Source: Zonotrichia leucophrys gambelii
Lineage: Eukaryota > Chordata > Aves > Passeriformes > Passerellidae
Assembly: GCF_028769735.1 (NCBI RefSeq)
Contig: NC_088171.1
Span: forward strand, 91,744,912 to 91,808,911
DNA: 64,000 nt
Direction of reading: 5' to 3'
The notes below the pieces were generated by a model, which had not been told where the DNA came from, made no database searches, and saw nothing but the letters and a program-made list of their open reading frames with translations. The position numbers and the translations under genes are program-made. How positions within the stretch are numbered: the first letter of the stretch is position 1; each line of letters starts with the position of its first letter. This document shows, in pieces, positions 27,201-35,124 of the stretch.

Positions 27201-29210
27201 GGACAGCCTTTAAACTCCGCTTATCTGTGAGGATGGCAGTTTGCTGTGTAGTTGTTATTTCAGAAGTCACTGCAAACTGCTGACTTGTGTATTGTAGATG
27301 TATACAATTATTACAAGTATTTCCTGCTACCTTTTTACTTAAATGCACTCTATGGAACCAGGAGGGAAAGAGCCTTACCTTCTGTTGTGATTCATTTTGT
27401 TACATGCTTTCTCCTCCTTTCAGATTTTTGCCACAGAGGGCACAAAGCTTGCCTCAGCTCTTCATGCTCTTTCTGATCAGGTGATGTATCTTATCACATC
27501 AGTGATACTGCTTAGAAGTTGCTTGTGCTGTCTTCTCCCTTAACTTGATGCTGGAGTCTTTAACATAGAGTTATTTTGTCTTCCTGGACAACATACCAGG
27601 TACGTGATGATGACAAGCCTTTGCTTCTGTTGGAGGCTGAAAAACTCATCACTATGTGCAAGCAGCTCCAGGCAACAGCTAAAGCTTCTGCTCAGGGTAA
27701 AAGTGCTACATTTACAAAGGTACAGTAAAAAACTATATATATTTCTCAAAGTAACACTTAACTTGTTTTGAAATAAAGTAATTTACTAATTTATGCTCCA
27801 GTTAAAATATGGAATTAGGTTGCAGTAGTACTGTAATCCACTAGAATGCCATTCAGATAAACAGGAACTGTAATTAGGTGTACCTCAGTATGGACTTCAG
27901 GGATCAAAATTTTAATGAAGGTAATATGTATTTCTGCCACTGTAATAATTACTGTTATTACTGTTACTGATGCTTAACATAAATGTAGCAAATTCCAAAC
28001 CCCAACTCCACTACTGAAACACATTTGATTCTCAGTAGGCAGCATCTACCCTGGACTGCTCAGGTTTTTCTCTGATATTCATATTTGCTATAAATAACTA
28101 CATAGACAGTGAAAGTTTCATCACTGTTAACACAAGAAGGAGATCTGCAAAGATCAGAGGGGATCAGTATCCCTGAGCCAGCAGCAATCAATTTGAGCAA
28201 GACCATTTCCATGCAGCTGGATGTTTGTTTGCACATGGCTGTGGAAAAGGTTTTTCAGTTTTACAGCAGGTGTGAAACTGGCTGAAGCATGCAAGCCACT
28301 CAGAACCAAACTGAGCACCTTGGGGCTACTGCATGGTTTGTTTTACACCCTCTGAATTAAATGGGAACTCCAGTCTGTTTATACAGTGATGTACCAGTAC
28401 CTAGCAGTAACAGGTTCTCAGATTAATGTCTGAGGGCTCAGACTTGTGACCCGAGTGTTAAGATTTAAGATAACTTTTAGTGTAACATCGAACTGAGGCT
28501 TAAATGATGCTTGGCTCTCTAAATCATGCTGGCAAAAGGAAAAGCATGAAGAATTTTGATGATTCATGCTTAGATCTTAAGAGCTCCTTTCCAAGAGACT
28601 TCTGTTACTGTTTAATATAATATTCTTAGTAGTTCATCCTCTTGGGATGTGTCTGCTCAAGTTGTGCTTAACAGAAGGGATGCTCTTGTTTTACATGTAC
28701 TATACAGAGAAGTTTAAAAAAAGTAGGCAAACCCATTTGATTAGGAGATATTTCAACAGGAAAAGTATTACTTAACCCAGTTCAAAACAGATCATCTCAT
28801 GCCAAAAACAACTGCCTAACACAAGTATTGAGTAACAGGTATTACTCATTAATTGTCTTGTTTAGGTTGATGCATGCATTCTGAAAACAAGGAATGTGAT
28901 GACTCTGTTATGTCAACTTCTTCCACTTTGCTGCAAATTACTGGGAAAGGTGAGTACTAGCTTAATCTGCACTATTTAAAACTTTTGAGGTTTGCTTGCT
29001 TGGGTTGGTTGGTTGTTTTTAAGAAATCTTTCTTATATGCATACACAGAATAAAGCGGGAAATGGTTGTCTTAAGCCTGCTCCACCATGGAAAGAAGACA
29101 GAATACGAACTGGTACAAATGCACGTACTCCAGAAAGAAGAGTGGAGACATTTGGCATCAAGTCTTTAGAAAATCATGTAACAAACATGACATTTTTAGA
29201 GAGCAAGTAA
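243..29210 (+). CDS. CTNNAL1: Alpha-catulin (catenin alpha-like 1), 3' seventeen coding exons; 5' part outside window
   Basis: Alpha-catulin is a cytoplasmic vinculin/alpha-catenin relative, known as a scaffold for Rho-GEF signalling and linked to cytoskeletal and NF-kB pathways. Coding exons read here: 243-430, 5309-5428, 7653-7742, 8044-8214, 9217-9417, 11258-11344, 14331-14489, 15914-16006, 16319-16469, 22311-22348, 25520-25570, 25669-25823, 26590-26638, 27424-27480, 27600-27719, 28866-28949, 29049-29210 (stop TAA 29208-29210). All introns are GT-AG and all phases agree, giving 657 residues after a split first codon. Hallmark peptides include KAARLLLSSVTKVLVLADR, SSFQEFVQIFSQFGNEMVEF, FTDSAYTSHEHRE, SGTEPLEITCIHAE and KWEDQENEIVQ, and the chain is helix-rich as expected of vinculin-type bundles. 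By comparison with the human protein roughly the first 110 residues lie left of the window. The last exon looks longer than and unlike the mammalian C-terminus. Family assignment is by remembered similarity. Confidence 0.96.
1740..2330 (-). mobile_element. CR1 LINE 3' fragment
   Basis: Read in reverse complement this is the 3' part of a CR1 (chicken repeat 1) non-LTR retrotransposon. The low-coordinate end begins with the CACAGAATCAT-type 3' terminus, followed by the 'aagtccaactcccggccctgcacagg' type of sequence and the stretch encoding the end of the reverse-transcriptase ORF (remnant frame with KPLESVQRRAMKIVKGL). It is degenerate and 5'-truncated, as most CR1 copies are, and sits antisense in a CTNNAL1 intron. 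The right boundary is approximate. Confidence 0.9.
4437..4615. repeat. AT-rich (TA)n-type simple repeat
   Basis: About 180 bp consisting almost only of A and T, with interrupted TATA/TATATAC units and recurring 'ctgtaatatatat' blocks. It lies in a CTNNAL1 intron. It is probably length-polymorphic and has strong hairpin potential on either strand. Confidence 0.9.
5429..7652 (+). other. CTNNAL1 intron (2.2 kb)
   Basis: Intron between exons 5309-5428 and 7653-7742. Open frames here (for example 6065-6364 and 6940-7275) lack flanking splice sites in phase with the gene and have no recognisable product. I see no repeat I can name. Confidence 0.8.
8215..9216 (+). other. CTNNAL1 intron (1.0 kb)
   Basis: AT-rich intron between exons 8044-8214 and 9217-9417. 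I see nothing recognisable in it. The much shorter 301-bp intron at 7743-8043 upstream is likewise plain. Confidence 0.8.
9418..14330 (+). other. Two CTNNAL1 introns around the 87-nt exon 11258-11344
   Basis: Introns 9418-11257 and 11345-14330. They contain only ordinary AT-rich sequence with short chance frames (for example 11887-12093, 12283-12507 and 13860-14165). No interspersed repeat that I can name was seen. Confidence 0.75.
14490..15913 (+). other. CTNNAL1 intron (1.4 kb)
   Basis: Intron between exons 14331-14489 and 15914-16006. Nothing recognisable apart from poly-T runs. The frame 14545-14784 has no support as an exon. Confidence 0.75.
16470..22310 (+). other. CTNNAL1 large intron (5.8 kb) preceding the 38-nt exon
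   Basis: This is the largest intron in the window, between exon 16319-16469 and the 38-nt exon 22311-22348. It contains a short TA/TG microsatellite near 18085-18140 and many short chance frames on both strands. I recognise no gene or interspersed element in it. Confidence 0.75.
18085..18140. repeat. TA/TG microsatellite
   Basis: A short composite repeat: TATA-type units, then about eight consecutive TG dinucleotides, then ACATATATATA. It is intronic in CTNNAL1. Confidence 0.85.
22349..25519 (+). other. CTNNAL1 intron (3.2 kb)
   Basis: Intron between exons 22311-22348 and 25520-25570. It is mostly AT-rich, but about 23590-23765 is a distinctly more GC-rich patch that I could not assign to an element. 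No exon in phase was found. Confidence 0.7.
27720..28865 (+). other. CTNNAL1 intron (1.1 kb)
   Basis: Intron between exons 27600-27719 and 28866-28949. Nothing recognisable. Introns 25824-26589 and 26639-27423 upstream are similarly plain. Confidence 0.75.
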
Positions 29211-29844
29211 TCACAGCCCTGAGAAATGCAGGAATTCCCATTTGACAATAACACTTGCTGAAGTTTCAATACTGCTTTCATTTGTGGAAAGTCAAGCCAG
29301 GTTAATTTGATATAAAACTGTTGACCTTTGTCACATCTAATAGATGTCCCATTACTTAGCCATTAAAACACAAGCCAGTCTAAATATTCTGTATTTTTAT
29401 AATGTGAATGCCTTTCCTATGCTCGCTGTTGATACCGATTTTGTAATCATTGCTTCTGAATGTCTTAATGGATGTGTCAACCCAAAGATGCTGCTAAATA
29501 GACATTTTACATACAGACCCCTGTGCTGCATATGCTACATGTAACACTACTGTTGAAGTCTGTACACTCATCTCTGGCCTATTTCAGTCTGTGTATTTGA
29601 TAAAGCAGAAACAGGAATATAGTCTGAAAGGCTGTGGCCTGAAGCACTGAAATGTTACCTTAGTTACAAGTTATACCTGCAATGAAGTAGTCTTAGGAAA
29701 AAAAAAATCTCTTTCAATCGATTCACCTCTGAATTTTAATCTTTACAAGATTTATCTCCACAAAAAACGTATTTCTAAGTGATTAGTTTCGACTTAAGCC
29801 CTTTTTCTTTTACCCTATTTGTAGATGGCAGTTGTTGCTTTTTT

Positions 29845-29850
29845 ATTAAA
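29845..29850 (+). terminator. Candidate CTNNAL1 poly(A) signal (ATTAAA)
   Basis: ATTAAA hexamer, a common variant poly(A) signal, about 635 nt after the stop codon and preceded by a T-rich run. The assignment is positional only. Confidence 0.4.
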
Positions 29851-30319
29851 ACTTTCTGAGCAGAATTTGAGTTGCCTGTAGAACCACTGAAGTATTATGC
29901 AGACTTGACATTATGCCATGTAAAATTGAAGAAAATAGATAGTGATTATTACAAAATTCTGTACAAAGGGCATTATTTGACTTCAGGATACCATGAAAAT
30001 ACAACTTGGTATGAAATATGTATTTTTAAATTTATCTGCTCTTTGTACACAGGCTTTTGTTGCATTTTTGTTTTCCATTCACCTGTGTCAAACTCCATAT
30101 TGTATTAGTTTAGCTAAATTACATGATAGCTAAATACTATGATTTTTCTGTATGTACTATGCTTGCATTAAGCAGAAGCAAAGCTGATTGTGGAACATAA
30201 ATAATCTCCAACATGTCATTCTGAGCTTATTTAAAAACCTGTAGTGTTAGAATTCAGAGAAAAAAAAACTTCACGTCAAGTTTTTACAGAAATTTTAATA
30301 TACAAACTATTTTAACTGG

Positions 30320-30325
30320 TTTATT
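30320..30325 (-). terminator. Candidate ABITRAM poly(A) signal (AATAAA)
   Basis: AATAAA on the - strand, about 130 nt beyond the ABITRAM stop codon. It implies a short 3' UTR ending near 30300. Confidence 0.5.
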
Positions 30326-30403
30326 CTTTTACAAATCAAGGAGTTTAGTTCCTTTTAAAAACTGGCACTGGGCCTTTTCCATACTATAAAACTCACAGTG
30401 TAC

Positions 30404-30409
30404 AATAAA
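30404..30409 (+). terminator. Candidate distal CTNNAL1 poly(A) signal (AATAAA)
   Basis: Canonical AATAAA on the + strand between the CTNNAL1 stop and the ABITRAM stop. If used, the CTNNAL1 transcript would overlap the ABITRAM 3' UTR. Confidence 0.35.
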
Positions 30410-30456
30410 AGTCACTTATTTAGTATCAAACACAGATGGGAAGTGTAGAGTTGATT

Positions 30457-33400
30457 TCACGAAGCAGAACTGCGGCGTTTCATCAAAACTTCCTCGTACT
30501 CCTTCGGCGTCAGAAGTCCCTGAGTTATACTCTTGCTTTCTTCAAATTTGGGTAGAACCACTGCAATGTACCCCTCAGTTGATGGCTAAAAAGTGAGACT
30601 GAAGTTAGCAGTGAAATAAAAGCTGAAAAATAAAGAACAAGAAAGTGTCTTACCTTTTCTTGCAGAAGAGCGGGATTGCTAAGGATGTTCTCATTCACCT
30701 CAATCAGCCGCCCTCGTATGCAACTGCAAAAGTGTTCAGATTCTGTACATGTGTGGGGTATGGCAAGGTAGGGAAAAAATGGGAAAAATCTTACCTGTAA
30801 ATAGTGTATTCCTCTCCATCTGATGAAGATATCCTGCACAGAGGGGCAAGTTCTGTTAAAAACTGAGCTCCCTGCATTTGGAAAACAAACAAACATGTCT
30901 GTGGTTTTAATTACACGGGACTTGTAAAAGTATTACCATCAGCAATGTCTAAAAGGAAGGATGTGTGATAGTTACAGGTCATTCCAAGTTCCAGAGCTGT
31001 GCTTCCCTACAGAAGGGAAGATGCCAACTTAGTTATGTGCACAAATCAAACAGAAGCTTGTTACAAGCCTACAGATTTAGTCATAATTGAGTTTCTTGCA
31101 GACTAGCAATCTTGTATTTTGATGAGCCAGGGGAGAGAGGAGAGGAACAGCACCATGGATTTCAGTATAGCAAGTTCAAATGCACCTTCAAAAACCCACT
31201 ACACTGAACTGCTCCATCTACTCTCTAGTTTCCAAATCCTTCACATCTTCTTGGAAATAAACCTCCATTATTTCAGGGATGTTTATGTCCCTCTGTACAC
31301 TACCAAAAAAACTGCTAGAAGCGAGTGTGCTTGAGCAACACTGGAAACCACCAGTGCTGTAGGAGCACTGCAAGACCCTGGCTGGGACAAGCACATCTTG
31401 AGGAAATCTAAATTCTTCAAGTGCAGAGGGGCTGGTTTTAAGTGAAATACAGAAGTAACCTGCTGGGTTTCTCTCCAAGAAAGGACAGAAAAATCTCAGG
31501 CAGTGTGAGAGATTAAAATGAAAACTAAGGAAACCAAAAAGCCATACCCTTTTTGACTTCCCAGAGACCTTATTCTGAAGTCTGCTACAGTTTGCACTGA
31601 TTTGGTAATTAATGTTTTTAATTGTTTTCCCACTTTGAAGAAGAGGGTGGGCTTCTGCCAAGGTGATGACACAAATTCTGCAAAAAAAAAAAGAATATAA
31701 TTATTCCACTGTAATTTAAGAAGCCACTCCTTCGTGCTCTAAGCAAATCCGACAACCTCCTCTGCCTATCTTGTTTGACACCTGCTGTACCAAACTGAAC
31801 GAAAATGGCATTCTGACCTAAAGCCACTCCCATGGAAAATGCTTCATTTTGAGATACCAGACTGGACTGTCAAAAGCCCTACACTTCTTACTGAAAGAAA
31901 ACCACTGCTTTTAAATAAGCCAGTACTGTTTTATCTGTTGTGCCCCATGAGACCATGGCTGGTTCATTTCAGCCAATAGTTGAAGTAGACACTAAGCTTA
32001 AGATAAGTAAAGCAAGGTGTACTTTTGTCACAAAATGTAACACAAAGGAGTCTTTCTCAACAGCTAAAGGCCCTGTGCAGTGAACAGCTGAGGAATCCTT
32101 CGGTGACCTGGGCCTTAGTTAACTTGCTGCATTTTTTCTAACAGAGAGTTATTTCTGACCATGACACTGCACAGTTTGAGATGAGCCCAGCTGAAGAGAC
32201 CAAGCCTGCCTGGCCTAGAACCATGCTTAATGCACAAGCGTGACTTGCCAGTAACTGAAGGGAGGGGAAGCTATTCTGTTTGAGAGTATAAAACCTACAG
32301 CAAGCACCAGAATCAACACAAGAGTGACTGCAGAGAAAACCAGGGCACAGAACCAGATCTCTCCCTGCAGATGCTGTATCCATCTCCCCACACTCCTGTG
32401 GAGTTCTGGCTGCACAGCTCCCACAAGAGGGAGCTGGATCCTGGTAAATGCATCCAGCAAGTTCTAGCAGCAAAGCTACCTCCCTTCACCCCAGCCGCCT
32501 TCTAAGGGGAAGATGACAAATTGTCTTTGAGCTGTCACCTGATGGAGCTGAGACCTCGCAAAACAAAAAAGCAAGAGACAACTTCACACTGCATAGAAAC
32601 AGCAAGCTGAGCCACAGCTCCATACATAATAATGGTCAATTACTTTACAGAACATCTGGCTAAGCTGCTGTGGAATCCAAGGGTCCTGATAATTCAGAAT
32701 TCAAAGCAGGAGAACAGTCTTCACGACAACTGAACAGATCAGTGGCATTTAAACTTGTTTATATCAGACACCTGAGATTAGTAACCTTATATTCAGTATT
32801 CAGTACAAATGGAAGGGTGTCCTTCCTTGCTGTTACTGTCACCTGTTATTTGAAGGTACTCTGGTTTCCCTTTTGAAAGAATGGAGGAAGGAAACAGCCA
32901 CAGAGAAGCTCCAACTCCAAAGGCTGCAGCAAGGTGATGGTTCTGCCCTGTGCCAAGCATACTCTTCCTTTTACTCTGAATTTCTAGAGCAGGCAACTCA
33001 CCAGGAATGCAAATGCTGCCTCACCTTCCCTCATCCCATAAGCCACTGGCCCTGGCAGTTTTTGTGTGGATAGCAGGTTCTGTTCTTCCCTCTGGGACTG
33101 AGCCCAGAAATGCTCCCGATGCCCTAAGAGGCTGCAGCAGGGGGAGGTAAGGTATGGAAGGAGACTCCACATCAGGTACAGGTTGATTTACTCCATATAA
33201 CTGGATATGTAGCTACATCCAAGCACAAGTAAGACACTTTCATATCTTGCCTTCACCATCCATTAGTACATGTGCATGGAAAAGTAATTAGGTTTTATCT
33301 AGAAAAAGCTAAATGTTTGTTCAAATGGAAGAATTTCTAAATCAAGTTAAAAGGACCCCTTCAAAATGTCATTTCACAAAGGCCTTTTGGAATGTTTCTC

Positions 33401-34065
33401 TGCTGCTACTGATGATCACAGAATCAATTAGGTTAGAAAAGACCTCTGAGATCGACTCCAGCCTATGACCGAACACCACCGTGTCAACTAGAGCACGGCA
33501 TTGAGTGCCACCTCCAGTCTTTCCATGAACATCCCTAGGGACAGTGTATGGGATCCTTTCAGCAGGAGAGGGTGCAAGGGAGCGAGGGCAGCACCACGGG
33601 CCCTGCTGAGCAGCACGAGGGGCTGTGGGGGGCCGTCAGGAGGGAAGAGCCCAAGCCTCTGTTTCTCACTGGAGCAATTAAAGGATGGGGAGGCCGATTT
33701 GTCACTCTGCCCTCCTCCCACCTTCCCGGACAGCGCAGGCTCGCCCGGTGCTGCGTCCCAGGCCGACCCTGCCCATGTCCCGGCTGCCACAGCCACCGCC
33801 GCTCCCTCCGGGCGCAGGCCGAGGCCGCAGCCCGAGGCTCCCCGGGCACCGGAGCCCCGCCGGCCACTCGCCTGTTGGAGTGCTGCAGCACGCAGAAGTC
33901 CTCGCACGGCCGCCCCTTCACGTCTGCAAGAAGGGCACAAAGAGGAGTCAGGGCCCCGCCGCCCCCCGGCCCAGCCCAGCCCTGCCCGGCCCCGGCGCTA
34001 CCTGGCTTGTACCAGCGGGTGAAGTAGCGCTCGGCGCCGCCCGGCCCCGCCGCCCCCTCAGCCAT
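30457..34065 (-). CDS. ABITRAM: Actin-binding transcription modulator (FAM206A/Simiate), complete
   Basis: ABITRAM is a small conserved protein reported to bind actin and modulate transcription, affecting neurite and filopodia formation. Coding exons in transcript order: 34065-34002, 33923-33872, 31677-31548, 30871-30795, 30723-30654, 30585-30457 (stop TGA 30459-30457). Phases agree throughout and give 173 residues; human is about 181. Hallmarks are RYFTRWYKP near the N-terminus, then [57 protein letters not shown] and [16 protein letters not shown]. The ATG lies in a CpG-rich exon. The intron after exon 2 starts with GC rather than GT (AACAG|GCGAGT), the only choice I found that keeps the frame. 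It is tail-to-tail with CTNNAL1, as in human. The N-terminal 13 residues are Ala/Gly-rich and unlike the mammalian ones, which is normal for this family. Confidence 0.96.
31678..33871 (-). other. ABITRAM intron 2 (2.2 kb, GC-AG)
   Basis: Intron between exons 33872-33923 and 31548-31677. It contains a CR1 fragment at about 33418-33547. The left part of the ABITRAM CpG island spills into its first few hundred bases. Open frames of up to about 110 codons (for example 32138-32473) have no recognisable product. Confidence 0.75.
33418..33547 (-). mobile_element. CR1 LINE 3' fragment (short)
   Basis: In reverse complement this is a roughly 130-bp 3' end of a CR1-type LINE. Diagnostic pieces are 'cacagaatcaattaggtt', 'aaaagacctctgagatc' and 'accgaacaccaccgtgtcaa'. 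It is strongly 5'-truncated and lies within ABITRAM intron 2. Confidence 0.85.
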
Positions 34066-34190
34066 GCCCGGCCCGGCCCGGCCCGGCCCGCCGGCGCAGC
34101 GCGATGACGGCGGGAGGCGGCCCCGGCAGCCCCAGCCCGGCCCTCTCCCCGCCCCGGCACGGGAAACCCGGAGGAAACCCTTGCATCCAT
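33700..34190 (-). promoter_or_regulatory. CpG island / ABITRAM promoter region
   Basis: About 500 bp of very GC- and CpG-rich sequence covering ABITRAM exons 1 and 2 and the 125 bp upstream of its ATG (34065-34063). A repeated GGCCC/CCGGCCCGG run lies just upstream of the start codon. No TATA box is evident, as is usual for a CpG-island promoter. The transcription start cannot be placed from sequence alone. The upstream edge abuts copy A of the 98-bp direct duplication. Confidence 0.75.
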
Positions 34191-34286
34191 TATCCAGAGT
34201 AGCCAGGCACGTTAAAAATTGCTGCTGAAATATATACACATAAAAACAAAGGGCTGCTTAGAGGCACTGCCCCACCAGTTTGCCAA
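34189..34286. repeat. 98-bp direct duplication, copy A (upstream of ABITRAM)
   Basis: Starts 'attatccagagtagcc' and ends 'caccagtttgccaa'. It matches 35027-35124 in the same orientation with six mismatches and no gaps in my alignment, about 94% identity. This copy sits 125-220 bp upstream of the ABITRAM start codon, at the edge of the CpG island. Confidence 0.9.
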
Positions 34287-34397
34287 ACCTTCCGTTTTGC
34301 TACCGGTTTTTTTTTTTTTCTCAAGGCTCTAAACATCTTTTGCCGTAGCTGCATCACTAAGAAAAACGCTCAGACGCCTGCGGTTTGGTTCAGTGGT

Positions 34398-34403
34398 TTT
34401 ATT
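34398..34403 (-). terminator. Most distal candidate SLC39A6 poly(A) signal
   Basis: AATAAA on the - strand, about 330 bp before the ABITRAM start codon. It is the last such hexamer I found before the ABITRAM CpG island. Nearer signals around 36.2-36.35 kb are equally possible. Confidence 0.3.
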
Positions 34404-35026
34404 TTCTCTAGCACACAGCAATACAGTAATAGCTACAGTGACCATATATACACACACACCAAAAACGTACTTTAAATTTAAAAAAACAACCAAACAAAGA
34501 AAAACAACCCACATTCTATTAAAATAACTGTTTTCTGCTTGTGGAAAATAGAACGACCCAGTTTTTCCATAGAGATTTTAACTGCACGTGTGTCTCAGTT
34601 CAGGCAGCAGGAGAGTCTCTGTGATTCTATTTCAGCCTTTGAATTCACAGCCTGGGCTGTGTTTTATATAAACATAAAGGAGTTGCATTCCCACAGCACA
34701 CGTGGCATCACATTTAGGGACAAAGGATGAGAGAAACCGTACCAGCACCTGATCCCCACAGGCCAGGCAGGGGAGAACTTGAGAACTTCCACACTTTTGC
34801 TCTGACTCCTGCTGCCCAAAATTGAAACCACTTCTGTACAAACACAGGCCAAAACCATTAGAATATGTTACAGAAATAAACCAAACCAAAACTGATTCCA
34901 GCATTTTTGCCTATTCTGTTCACCTGCACCTAGCACAGGCACTAAAGGCAGCTGTAACAGCATAAAAATTAAGGTCTGTACCATTATTAAGCTACAGATG
35001 GATGCACAAAGCAGACATTTACATTT

Positions 35027-35124
35027 ATTATCCAGAGTAGCCAGGCACATTAAAAACTGCTGCAGAAAAATATGCACATAAAAATAAAGGGCTGCTTAGA
35101 GGCACTGCCCCACCAGTTTGCCAA
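35027..35124. repeat. 98-bp direct duplication, copy B (SLC39A6 3' region)
   Basis: Partner of 34189-34286, offset by 838 bp. Flanks of the two copies do not match each other, so this is a discrete short duplication and not two full tandem units. It lies in the probable distal SLC39A6 3' UTR or just past it. Confidence 0.9.

Larger units (their letters stand above)
29211..30430 (+). other. CTNNAL1: CTNNAL1 3' UTR (extent uncertain)
   Basis: The sequence after the CTNNAL1 stop has no further coding signal. Two candidate poly(A) signals lie in it: ATTAAA at 29845-29850 and AATAAA at 30404-30409. The first gives a 3' UTR of about 650 nt. The second gives about 1.2 kb and would run into the ABITRAM 3' end on the opposite strand. 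Confidence 0.6.

Noticed and set aside
33488..34239. Long overlapping open frames (up to 226 codons) on both strands around ABITRAM exons 1-2
   Set aside because: They are a by-product of the stop-poor GC-rich CpG island. Only the short spliced segments that match ABITRAM are supported.
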